A stretch of DNA of 64,000 nt from Phoronis australis (lineage: Eukaryota > Phoronida > Phoronidae). How positions within the stretch are numbered: position 1 is the first letter of the stretch; each line of letters begins with the position of its first letter. The notes below the pieces were generated by a model. The model searched no databases. It was not told the origin of the DNA and saw nothing but the letters and a program-made list of their open reading frames with translations. Below, piece by piece: positions 32,088 through 43,015 of this stretch. Location of the stretch: contig NMRA01000068.1 in NCBI GenBank assembly GCA_002633005.1, forward strand, positions 1,071,092 through 1,135,091. Reading direction: 5' to 3'. Made by a program: the position numbers and the translations under genes.

Positions 32088-33368
32088 CTATGGTCTTGTT
32101 CAATGTAGACTGGTGAATTGCTGTACTGTGCGATGTAATGAAACGTAGACATGAGCTTTTTCTTCATGTCATTTCGAATGCAACTTCATTATCTTCTCAT
32201 AATTTTAAATGGTTTCTCAACTGCATTAAAGTAGTACACTTCTCCTCAGAGCTTCAAGATACATTGAGTCCTGTACTCATGCTGTGGATTATCAGTCTAA
32301 CATGCAACTCTTCACGGATCATCTTGGAAAAAAATTTACAGATCTTGATTTTTGCTGACAATACTTACATCCTGAATGAATAAAAACCTTCTAATTTTTG
32401 TTTAGTTTCCCTCTGTTCCGTCCTTTGAACAAGAAAAAGACATGCAAACAGTGTGCTAAAATGCAAGGAAACGACCTTTTTTATATACATTACAATTTTT
32501 TCCTCAGCAGGTGGGGGAATCATCCCCCCATACCGACCTCCCCCATCAGCGCTGCACTCCTCAGATACGTGCTTTGCACGACCCATCAGTCTCCCGAATT
32601 TGGACCACCAAATTTCAAATCCTAGATGAGTCCCTGCACCCAATACAGAATTATGGTCCATTTACGCCTTCTAACTATTACAGGTAACGTTTTGATTTCC
32701 AAACATATGTCCCAACTATCTTCTCCCTCTCCAGCGTGTCTACCGAGTACTGCACTACTACTGTACTGGCTGAAAATAGTTACTGGTTTGGTAACAGTAG
32801 AGTCACGTTATGTGGCTAGGTCAAACATCAGGTGCAATTCAAAACACAGTTCAAAGTCATCAATCGCCATGGAAGTTTTCAAGTATATGAAAGAATTGTG
32901 ATTCAACTAGAACTACAAATCGTTAACAACCATACCTTTGAAACGAACAATTACTTGAATTTTTGACGACGATCCTTTGTAGAGAGTGAGTTGAGTATTC
33001 TAGCATGCTGGGTAATGATAGCGCATTTGAATGACGTATTGCACAAATCTTTTACAACAGCGACATCTGCGGGCATAAAATTGATTACTGCACGGAGATC
33101 GGAAAACAACCGGTAGCGCCCCGATCAATCGAGCGGTGAGTGAGTGAGTCATGCGCGTTCGTCCGCACCCAGCCTAACGGATATGGGGAAGGCTCAATTT
33201 TTTTGAGAAAATGGACCTTTCACTAAAAAAACGGGGTAAGGTCAGAGCATTCGCCGAATTTTGGTAGTTCCTGCCTTTTTGTGGACTTTTGTCTACTTTT
33301 TCATTTCAGCGTTCTGTCGTTCACTTTTCCAGACGTGAGGGGTGCTGAACGTGCATCGGGACTAAACC
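32088..33368. other. Spacer, no gene seen
   Basis: Several short open frames have no recognisable product. A repeat fragment at 33155-33300 (CGCACCCAGCC, then CTGCCTTTTTGTGGACTTTT) resembles 43020-43130 and, inverted, 45480-45615. Confidence 0.5.
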
Positions 33369-33810
33369 CTCTTTGTGCATCGAATACGCAAGTCCAGCTC
33401 TTTATTGGGAAACCAAATTTAAAAAGCGCTTACCGGGGCGCTCTTTGTGCGTTGACAACGCAAACTCGACATTTTTTATTGAGAAAACGCATTTTTACAA
33501 AAGAGAATCAGTTGTCTGGAACGTTTCATGTACGTCAACAACGCAAACCAAACCAACTCATTGGAAAGCCCATGTTTGTCACCAGGAACACTCTTTTTTC
33601 ACAACGCAGCCCGATATTTCAATTTTTCTTTTTTTAAATCCGTCACTTGCCGAGAAATGTTTTTGAGCATCGGCGATGCAAGCCGAATATTTCATACTGA
33701 GAAAGTGCATTTTTGAAAGAAGAACCAACACTTGTCGGGAACGTTCTTTGTGCGTCAACAACACACATTTCTTATTGGGAAAGCCAGTTTTCAAAAATTA
33801 ATCGCGCAGA
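33369..33810. repeat. About 80 bp tandem array with palindromic cores
   Basis: Six diverged units of roughly 65-90 bases. Each has a core resembling TTTGTGCGTCAACAACGCA, a middle TTATTGGGAAAGCC, a T/A-rich stretch and often an end like TTGTCTGGAACG. In the second unit the core TGCGTTGACAACGCA is a perfect 7-base palindrome. In the fifth, GCATCGGCGATGC is a perfect palindrome of different sequence. Confidence 0.75.
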
Positions 33811-34477
33811 CCGTTTGAGTCTCATTGACCAGCAATTATACTGCTATCAAATGACCGAGCCAGCAATGTCGATACTACGACCGCTAATCGAAATAATGTA
33901 CACCCACGAAATTCGGACACGAGCGGAAACCCAATTTTGGTGGTCCGCTTAGTTCGGACACCACAAAAATGATGGTTAGCGATATTCATCCAAGAATGAG
34001 TTTTTTCCACTGGAATTAATTCTGAGTGTCCGAAAATCGCGCGACTTTACTGTAAGCATTTAGAAAAATTCATTTCACCACAAGACTTGCTACAATGATT
34101 ATGCCAAGTTCGACTATTTTGCTAAAAATACTTTTATCAGAACGATCACACTTTGAGTTCGTGTTAGACAGCCAGGTAGTATTTGTCTTGTCGTCTTCTT
34201 ATATCCAGTGCCAGAACAATGTGTACACAGAAGTTTCTTGAAATCCATTTCCATAACACAGGCTCGATACCATGTTCTCCCATACGCGACAGCGTTTATC
34301 ATGTTCATTTTCTATCCCATATTTACTATTAATGGGTCAACCAAATAAAAACTCCTGAAGATATCCTGTTGCTACGGCAACACTTCTCCATTCAACAGAA
34401 GCCATTATCACTCTCCAATAAAATGCATAAGAAAACAACTCGTAAGGTGGTTTGGGAATAAAACCAAACCTACAATT

Positions 34478-34660
34478 GAATATCCAACACCGTGGATGGG
34501 GGTTTCATTCATTACTAATCAGAAAATCAAACACAGTGGGCCCTATGTTTCATTCTTCGCTAGTTAGAATATCCAAATATCCAACTCAGTGGACGCGGGG
34601 GAGGGGTTCACTCATTACTAGTTAGAATATACAACTCAGTGAACGGGGGTTTAGTATCCC
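34478..34660. repeat. About 50 bp tandem repeat past a gene end
   Basis: Four degenerate units with ATTACTAGTTAGAATATCCAA, CTCAGTGGAC and GGGGGTTTCA. It lies just downstream of the four-pass protein gene. Confidence 0.75.
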
Positions 34661-34716
34661 TTCAGACACCAGGCCTGAATATTACTTGCAAAGAAAAGTG
34701 TCCCAAAAGAACATGT

Positions 34717-34722
34717 TTTATT
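34717..34722 (-). terminator. Candidate poly(A) signal of the four-pass membrane protein gene
   Basis: TTTATT on the plus strand, 645 bases beyond the stop codon. Another AATAAA overlaps the stop itself (CAAATAAAG) and is unlikely to be the main one. Confidence 0.45.
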
Positions 34723-35366
34723 TACAAATGTATCTTTGTTGTAAAAGGAATGTATTTTATAATATTGTCAAGCGGAATGTACAATCAATGACAGTATTGT
34801 GAGATTCTATTAATAATAATCATCACTCAGTTTATCAAATGAAGACATGGTAAGGCCCTGGCTCCAAACAGATGGACATACCATCCTTAGCTCAACAAAG
34901 CACCAACAGCCAGGAAATGTTAAAATAGCCAACTTCTGGAACTTTTCAGAGAAAATAAATCCTAAGAAATGAGAAGACAAAAAATGTACAATTAAGTTTC
35001 CGCATTGAAATCCAGCAATGACCTAAAAGCAAAGACAGAAATCTCCTGCCATAATCTACAGAATAGCAAAACTCCCCTCTTTCAACTATGTCACACAATA
35101 TAACATTCATGAGTGAAATAACAAGCTAATCCTTACCATAGTTCAGCAAACACAAGGTTGCCAAATACTGTCAACTATTCGGTCATGCAATATAAAATGT
35201 CCAAATACAAAATCAAAGTGTTCTGTATAGCTTATAAGTGTAAATATGGAACACCATAACTCACGGTTTACATACAAAGACAATACATCCAGACTTTTTT
35301 CCTCAACTTTCACTTCAAAAGTTCACCAGTTTAAAAACAAAACTTAAGCTCTAAACTTTTGGGACT

Positions 35367-35522
35367 TTATTTGGAGTTTTTATCGAAGGCTGGATTCCTG
35401 ACCAACATGGTGGTAGAAGCCCTTGTAGATGAAGCAGGGGTGTATCCAGTGTTCTTCAGTCCAAACAGAAGGTCGTATTGAATCTCCCGCAGCCTGTGAT
35501 AGACTGGGAACAGGCATGTCAC
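35367..35522 (-). CDS. Four-pass protein last exon (cytosolic tail)
   Basis: 52 codons including TAA at 35367-35369, after acceptor CTTTAG|GTG. It begins VTCLFPVYHRLREIQYDLLF and ends in a Ser/Thr-rich stretch and RNPAFDKNSK. Confidence 0.85.
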   Translation of the reverse strand: MTCLFPVYHRLREIQYDLLFGLKNTGYTPASSTRASTTMLVRNPAFDKNSK

Positions 35523-36943
35523 CTAAAGCAACAAAGTACAGTCAGGTGAAGAAATAACATGTTATGCTGTGTCAGACAATAGGCTCACATTAAAAAGCAC
35601 TCCAGAAGCATATTAAGTACGTAACTGTTTAATGTTTTATTAAATACTAGAGCACAGAGTAAGGGCCAATATTGTTTATATACTACAGCAATGGGCAAAA
35701 CAATAGAATCTGTTCACTTACATTTAGAATAAATCTCACAAGCCACTGCAGGAAAAGGAAACACAGGTAAGCCAGGTGCTGGAAATAAAGTCAAAAATCA
35801 AAACATATATATACATATGGATCATTTTCGTTGACTTATGGGTCAACACTCTCTGTATGATGGGGCAGTTTTAACTATAGACAGACTTAGCAAGGCCTAA
35901 GAAGACTGGTCACCTCCATCCGTGACCAAAAACTGTCGATGACATTGTGATTTGATGCTCATATGTATGATTTAATGTTCGTATACATGATATTTGTTCG
36001 CATGCGTGATCTTTGGGTTGGTATACATGATTCATGGGTTTGTATGCATGATTCATGGTTTTAGAGGTAGTTCGTGCATAAGATGCAGTGCTTGTGTGTA
36101 TGATTCTATGGTATCCCAGTGGAATCCATCCCAAAATGGAAAGATGCATTGCAATCCCAACAGAAACTAGTTAACCAAATTTCAATATAAACCATCAAAG
36201 AACTCTGAAGATACAGAGGCAAATGTAAAAACCAAAATTGCCACTAGCGGGTACAGTGGTAGTCACAACCGTCAAAAAGTCGTAGGCAGCTGTAGTCCCA
36301 TTCATAGTACAGCACATGCAAAATTTCACAACGATCCTTCAAAGGAGAAACAGCCAAGGATGCAAATAAAAGAACGTTGCCACCAGGAGTTGCCACAGTG
36401 GTCACAATCATCCAAAAATCAACATTAACTCATCAGGAACACATCTGGCAAGTTTTTTAAATGATCCTTCAAGTAGTTCGGCAGATAAAAAGGGGGGGGG
36501 GCGTCAAAAAATGGACTCGGAAAAAAGCCACTAAATGATGCAAAAATACATCCAATCAATAAGAAAATGGAAGACTATCACCATTTCCTTAATAGAAACC
36601 TATTTGCCAAATTTCATGAAAATCCATTGATGAACTTCACAGATACAGAGGCAAACTAGGGGGCACAGAAGTAGTCGAATGAGTCTGAAACTCGTCATGC
36701 TGTGAGCTCCACAGACTCAGAGGTAAACGTAAAAAATAAAATTGCCTCTGAGGGCACACCCCAAGTGGGATCCATCCGAACATTCGGTCATGCCATCGCA
36801 TCCATAGTAGGAACATGTCTGCAAAATTTCATCAACATCCATCAAGGGGCTGATGGCGGAAGACACACACACGCACACGCACACACAAACACACACACAG
36901 ATATATATGTGCCAGTGAATGCACCACATGTGTGTTTGTGTGC

Positions 36944-36997
<54 letters not shown>

Positions 36998-39900
36998 ATG
37001 AAAAAGTCACTTCAGACATTTATGTCCGAAATTGGCAAGCTTTTAATGCAAAGTTTCTAAAGGCAAAATCAAAATAAAAACTGTTTTCTTCAAAAACTGG
37101 TGGTTGGAGTTAATGGCTTACATATCTGTACACTTTCTTTGATGGTTGAAATCTTTAATCTTTGGAAAGTGAAAAACGTTCAAAGTAATCCAGTTAAAAT
37201 CTACTATGACACATCTATAGTTTTTAGCATGTCATAAAACTCACCCAGATGTTGGGTCCATACCACGTATATTGATACAATGAACAGCCCAACTCAATCA
37301 GAATGTAACACAACATCAGAAGAAGCCAGAACTTCAAAGTCTGGTGCATGTTTGAATAGTCCTGAAAGTTAACAGTACATTAGTGTCAAACAATGACATG
37401 ACAGCTACAGGCACCAGTGGACAGTTGAATGAACAGTTTTAACGGACTCAACTATGTTTCCTAAATTTTCAGCACATTTTTACTTGTTTACTCACTTTTG
37501 TTGTATTTTTCTACCACTTGTGAGCTCCTCTTTAACTTGTGACATTTGAATTTACCAAACCCTTATTTCACAGAAAAATAGTATTTAGTCTTCAAATTAG
37601 GCACGTTACATGAAAAGGTCCCAATTGATTTTAAAATAATACTAAGAATTCAACACAGAGGTTACTTTCGCTTTGTATCAAAGCTAAAACTTAATGTAGA
37701 AATGAAGATAAAATAGCAGAGAAAATGATTAATCTATGTCTGCAGAAAGTCCACAAATGCACTGAAAATTTACGGAACATGGTCAAGTTCCTATTGTGAC
37801 TACCAGTCACAGGTTTGTTAGAACAACCACGATGCACCATTTTATTCTTCCAAATTTTTTTCCCAACCACAGATTTGTGTATCTTAGCTTAGGGAACATA
37901 CTCAACCAATGAGATTTTCAAGAGAAAACGTCTGCCCAATTGGCTCTGCCAAACATACAACCAGACAATTGCGAATATTATCCATCAAAGTCGTCACCCA
38001 AGACCAATTCTGTCCAAAAATCAATCGGTATTCTTTTTGCAGCGGATATGTTCAGGTAGTTGTCCATTCATGCAACAAGTTATCAATAAAATCGAGCTGC
38101 GGTACATATGCAGCAGAGAGTACAGCAATTCACAGATCATTTATTTTATTCAAATAATAGAATGGAATTTATTAATTAACACAAAGAGAAAACAAATTTC
38201 ATGATTGCTAACACCAATTTCTCTGTTTTTGAAAACAGAAAATCAGGGTCTGTATTGATAATGTATCTGAAATAACGAAGTGTATCGCCAACATATGATG
38301 ACTCATCCAAATAAAAAGTACGCCATTGAAAATTAAGGCTGGTTTAGGTTTTGGTGTCTATTTGTAGCAGTGAGAAAAGAGGAAGTTTTAGGATTTCCCT
38401 ACAGCCTGGGTGTATTTGTGGAAATATATGCAAACTGGATGTATAGTCGCATTGGCTTCTATTTCAAAAGATATCTCTGCTACAAATTACATCTTCTTGT
38501 CCTCCAGATTTACAATTTGTTTACAAATATGTAATTATCGAGGGAGCAATTTCAGACTTCAAATAAATAACTTTTCAAGAAAACACACCCTTTTTGGTCT
38601 GCAAGTGTGCGCACTCATTATATCAACTGAACAACCATGATCATCAAAAACTAATAGTGCTAAGGTTATGCACAATATACATGTAACAACTTGTAGGTGT
38701 GTATGAATAAGAAGGAACATAGTTCCGTGTGTGTGTGTGTGTGTTACGTACCATGCCTCGATGATATGAAACGGAGAGAACCAAGGTGTAGACAAACACA
38801 AGCGTGTGCGCAATGAGCATCACAACATTGATGGACTGAAAGCCTGGAAATAAACGGTACACTGTGACTACCACATATGGGCGGCGTTTATACAATGAGA
38901 AAAAAGCTTATTTAACATTTATATAATGAATTCAGAGTCTGACTTATTTCTGAACCTACAAGTCTACATGACAAACAGTGTCAGTATATAACCATAATAG
39001 CAAGAGTATAAGGCAGTAGTTGACATACCATGCCTGGCGTGATCATAAACAGATGTCGATATATAACCACAATAGAGTAAGTAGTGGCAGTAGTTGACAT
39101 ACCGTGTCTGACATGATGTCAAACAATGTCACTATAATACCACAGTAGAATGAGTATGAGGCAGTAGTTGACATACCATGTCTAACATGCATCCTCCATT
39201 CTGTTCTGAACATGTACATGATGTCAAATGATGTTGATGTGTCAATCTGGTCCAGGATAACTGTAGTTAAACCCAACAAAGCACAAAACTGGAATGGAAA
39301 ACAGTTCTTAATGAAGGCCATTACACAGTAAAACTTAGAGATTACAGCAGAAAGTGTTCTTTAGTCAAAACTGACGAAGTTGTATAAATATGGAGTTTGC
39401 ACTTCAGCAAAATGCAAGACATACAAATTAACACACATTACATACGTAAATGTCTATACTAGTCAAAATTGAAAGTGATACCTTAAAACTGTTGAGGCTG
39501 ATATTCGCCACCTGCTTTGTCTAATAAGACTAAGGGCCAATACAAGACCATTATATCAGTAAGGGGTCTACATCCAAATTTAGTTCTATTTGAGAGAAGA
39601 CAGATTTACAGCCACGTTAACTCCATTAGCACATTCATTCCAAAATTCACAATTGTTCTACTCCTGACATTCTGTGGTTGATGGCACGTATTTAGTGCCA
39701 AAGGAATCAACAAGTAATGGACAAAGTCAAAATATTTCAAGGCCTTTATTTCATGCAAAACTAATTATTGGAAAAGCAACCAACATTAGACACAAGATTT
39801 CTTTATTTCCTTTTTAAATTTGCACTGCATCATTCTCGCTCATCAATACATCATTCGGCCTAGGCACACAATGCTTCGCAGAATTTTTTTGACTGGAAAG

Positions 39901-42004
39901 CTTTTAATCATTCGATAAGGATTGAACAACACCCAACAAATGGAGGGAGTTTGCGCTTAGATTTATCTAATTTGCATCTTCAATGACGGTGACACTTCTA
40001 CACTAGGTCAGTCCTGGAACTTTGATTGGTATTTAGTCAAATTGCGTACTTAGATACTTGAATACAAGCGTCGGTTATAGAGTGCCGATTTAACTTTCGC
40101 ATGGGCAACCAGCCTTATGGTTATAGAAAAACCTTTGAATATTAAGTCTCCGTACTTCAATTTCAAAGCTGTGGGTGACTAAGGGGCAACTCTGGTTCAG
40201 CAGTTAAGTGCCCATATAAGTGCAAGCACCCACACCTCAATTTCAAGGCTCGCCAATTTAAGCATGCAGGGCTTTATTGCCGTTAATTTGAATATTTACC
40301 GTATCTAAAATGCGTAAAAGAGGGCTTTTTGGATACTGTTAGGACGGCGCATGATTTTTCAAACAGTCCATGGAGAACATTGAGTGATGGCTATGCCTTT
40401 TTCCAAATTGGTCTCTACTTTTTCGAGCAAATGTGTTGGTGTCACAAGTGCTGTCAAACAGGTTGCAGTGACATGTTAAAACGGGTCATAGAACGCACTG
40501 CATTGTTTTGTTATACTTTAAAATTATATCAGTATTTGCCAGATACAGAAATCAATGTTTCATACAGCTTTGGTTAAAATACATACCACACCTGACATTT
40601 CAAACTTGGATTCCGATTCCCGAATCAAAAACTTTTTGAATTTTACCCTGGAAGCTCAAGTTTTTCCAATATTTTGGTAAGTAGACCAGAATAATGATGT
40701 GATCCGTAACTGAAACTTTGATTGTAGGTCATAAGGTAGGCAACATGTAGCCCCTTGGTTGGTTGGTCGGTTAGCTAGTTAAGGGCTACAATACCTCCCA
40801 TCACTCTTTGTACAACTAATTTCGTCCCGGGCGGTAGGCGAAATCTGGTCACCGATTAAGAGTTTTCACCTCGTCAAAAATACGTTCTGCACTTGAAACT
40901 ATCGTTTAAAAAAACGCTTAGTTTCGTCAGTGGTCCTTTCTGCTTCTATACTTCTTTTTGATGAAGCAGAGCTACGAGTATTAAGGTGACTTTGGCGAAG
41001 AATTTCACCTCCACTTTTTGGTTAGCATAAACTCTTTCAACACGCACGCGATAAATAACCACTAAGTATTTCAACTGAGTCACCTGAATTAAGCAAACAC
41101 TAGCGTGAGACTGAGCGAAGTGTGTGACCTGATGCAACACTTGTAAAATAACATGGGAAGATATGAGGTGAAATTTGTAAGATTTGTGTCCCTTGGACTT
41201 TTTGCTACTCACCAGCCTCCCATTCAGTAACACTAAAAAGCAAGACTTCACGAGATTACGTGAGATATTGCCGTGTATTTTAAATGAGAACACTTGACTT
41301 TGACTATATTTTAACTAGGTCCCAGCGTAGGTCAACTGAAAGCACGCCAGGTGTGATTTTCACGAAATTTCTTCAAAATGGCACCCCGTGAGAGAAACTT
41401 GCACGACCACGAGATTTTAATTCATGAATATGTTCAAGTTATGCTGGTTAAATTGCATCCAGAGTCAAAGTATGTGTTAATTATAGCTCCACGAGTATAT
41501 GTGCATACTTTACTCGATTTTATATGTTGTGTTATGAAATGAGTAACTTTTTATGGCGCTGTACTATCGCCACTGACCCTCTCCTGTATACCTTCGGCAT
41601 TCACTATTCAGCTTATTCAGGGCGATTGCCTCGTCAGAGTAGCGATTTTGATTCAAATCCAAAATGTATGCCTTCTGTGTTTCCTAACTGTCGCCCCATG
41701 TTTGTGATTACTTACAGGCGATTTACATGTCTAACAAAGTCCTATATTCATTTTATCATAAACTGTATATAGGTGTATGACTCACAGACTGTTGAATTCT
41801 TGACCTACTTTGAGAGGGACTAAATTCAAACTACAACACCATTACTACATTAGATTACGTCGACAATGATGACAAATTTGCAGACAGAATTCTCTTGTTT
41901 AAACATATATGCAGTTAAAGCATAAATATACTTACTATAGTGACTAAAAACGCCACAAATGTCCCCGTCTTTAGCGACCAACACAAACAGCGACTGACCG
42001 CCAT
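35367..42004 (-). CDS. Four-pass membrane protein, 200 residues, complete
   Basis: Six phase-consistent exons (41936-42004, 39177-39288, 38752-38843, 37245-37361, 35722-35778, 35367-35522) encode a small membrane protein. Hydrophobic segments lie at about residues 14-35, 64-86, 102-120 and 132-155, with both ends likely cytosolic. The N-terminus has a Cys pair and basic residue before the first span (CLCWSLKTGTF), reminiscent of LAPTM and DUF4728 small four-pass proteins. The 45-residue tail has two YxxL motifs (YHRL at 157 and YDLL at 165), the type bound by AP adaptors, which suggests endosomal or lysosomal sorting. I do not recognise an exact family and give no symbol. The structure is well supported because every exon joins in frame with good splice sites. 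Confidence 0.8.
35722..35778 (-). CDS. Four-pass protein exon 5 (fourth membrane span)
   Basis: A 57-base exon encoding HLAYLCFLFLQWLVRFILN, phase 0 on both sides. Acceptor TTTCCAG|CAC, donor AAT|GTAAGT. Confidence 0.85.
35935..36075. repeat. GTATACATGATTCATGGGTT minisatellite
   Basis: Six or so units of about 22-25 bases in an intron of the four-pass protein gene. Some units are nearly identical (36020-36060), others diverged. Confidence 0.8.
36180..36865 (-). repeat. Dispersed 'CCCTAGTGGC' repeat, minus orientation
   Basis: Several units of about 150 bases, each with AGATACAGAGGCAAA, ATTGCC(A/T)CT and a CAAAATTTCA.CA..ATCC block. 36740-36865 matches the reverse of 12610-12720, including GGATCCATCCGAACATTCG.TCATGCC. 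Related units occur near 22200-22620. Confidence 0.75.
36862..36999. repeat. (CA)n followed by (TG)n, hairpin-forming
   Basis: A CA-rich run (36862-36900) is followed, after a spacer of about 40 bases, by a TG-rich run (36930-36999). The two are complementary, including interruptions such as CACGCACACGCACA and TGTGCGTGCGTGTG, so a hairpin of more than 30 base pairs is possible. Confidence 0.9.
37245..37361 (-). CDS. Four-pass protein exon 4 (third membrane span)
   Basis: 39 codons, phase 0 to 0: DYSNMHQT, then the span KFWLLLMLCYILIELGCSLY, then a Trp/Tyr-rich loop. Acceptor CTTTCAG|GAC, donor TGG|GTGAGT. Confidence 0.85.
38752..38843 (-). CDS. Four-pass protein exon 3 (second membrane span)
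   Basis: 92 bases completing a Gly codon, then FQSINVVMLIAHTLVFVYTL and VLSVSYHRGM. Acceptor ATTTCCAG|GC, donor ATG|GTACGT. A short TG run sits directly after the donor. Confidence 0.85.
38967..39190. repeat. 74 bp minisatellite that includes the exon 2 donor
   Basis: Three units with GCAGTAGTTGACATACC and ATATAACCA.AATAG. On the minus strand each contains (A/G)(C/T)(A/G)(T/C)G|GTATGTCAACTACTGC. GT positions are 39176 (the real donor), 39102 and 39028, exactly 74 bases apart. The last exonic bases are copied too. Confidence 0.9.
39177..39288 (-). CDS. Four-pass protein exon 2 (end of first span and loop)
   Basis: 112 bases, phase 0 to 1. FCALLGLTTVILDQI ends the first membrane span, followed by the loop TSTSFDIMYMFRTEWRMHVR. 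Acceptor ATTCCAG|TTT, donor CATG|GTATGT. Confidence 0.85.
39900..41330. repeat. Nested decayed repeats in intron 1 of the four-pass gene
   Basis: 40320-40376 resembles the end of the hAT-like element (GGACGGCGCATG, CATGGAGAACATTGAG). 41240-41310 resembles 31070-31140 within it (GAGATTACGTGAGATATTGCC). 40205-40310 resembles 29330-29800. No open frame is convincing. Confidence 0.5.
41936..42004 (-). CDS. Four-pass protein exon 1
   Basis: ATG at 42002-42004 and 23 codons (MAVSRCLCWSLKTGTFVAFL, then VTI) with donor ATA|GTAAGT. The start lies in AAAATGGCGGTC, a YY1-like context often seen at animal start codons or promoters. Confidence 0.85.
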
Positions 42005-43015
42005 TTTAAAAATTTTACAAACACCTCTCAGCACCTGGCAGGTGTGTATTTAATATACTTAACTGTTGTTTAAAACTCATAAATGTATAAAACGAGCATT
42101 TTAAGTGAATCTTTGTAATTACGTTTGAAATTCAAAATGGATATCGCTGTTGAAAGGGGTAGAGTGTCAATTATTATGTTAAAAACATATTAATCAAAAT
42201 TGTCCGTTTGGGAGTATGGCTTTGTTACTACCCAATAGATGTCGCAAAAGTATACCAGAAGAACTTGCAACTGTCGCCCCACAGCCACAGTCCTTTGGAA
42301 ATCGACACAATTTTGCATTACAGTTTCTGCAGAATGATATTACCTAACTAAAAGAATTTAAAATAACATAAATGCCCACTGGTGACGCAATTATTTCCGT
42401 TTGGATGCCTAAAATGGTAGCAAACTTCTTTGCATTCTGATACCCAACACATAGATTAAAAATAATTATCTAGTCATCTGACGTATAGTAGTCTAGCGCC
42501 ACTGTGTTCGTAGGAAACATTTCCGAGGTATTTCGTAATTCAGTACAATAAACATTTACTCTGGAATACAAACAACTTCAAAGTGGCTTATCCAATGGTA
42601 GAAACGATCTTTATAAGGATACCACTAACCCGGTTTTGGCCAATTAACAGATACTAAAAACAACTATCTCACCCAGTTCTCTGAATAAATAATGCTCTGT
42701 AATACTGGACAACCCTAACAAAAATGGAAGAAAATTTGTAAACTCTTTACAAAGTCAGCTAAACGGGCAAGCGAAATACAAGGCAACTGTGCCGGGGAAA
42801 TGACCACCCACGGACAAAGAATATGCAATTTGTGAGAAAGGGAGTATGAAATTATGGTTGATTCCTGTGTTTAACTTGATTGACGCCAACGATGCAGTAG
42901 CATGTGACAGAATGAGAATTTGTTGAAATCATCAAAACACGGTTTAAGTAGGCGTACTTTGAACAATTTGTAAAGATTTTGAATCCAATTTAGTTTATCT
43001 TATTCCGTCCAGTCG
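42005..43015. other. Upstream region of the four-pass gene, no gene seen
   Basis: A/T-rich, non-coding. It presumably contains the promoter of the minus-strand gene starting at 42004. I see no TATA box at a convincing distance. Confidence 0.4.

Noticed and set aside
33281-33794. Several overlapping open frames of 60-118 codons
   Set aside because: They overlap in different frames and follow the tandem array at 33369-33810, with no consistent reading frame across units.
36702-37019. Two overlapping open frames of about 100 codons on opposite strands
   Set aside because: They are made by the CA and TG tracts and the adjoining dispersed repeat.
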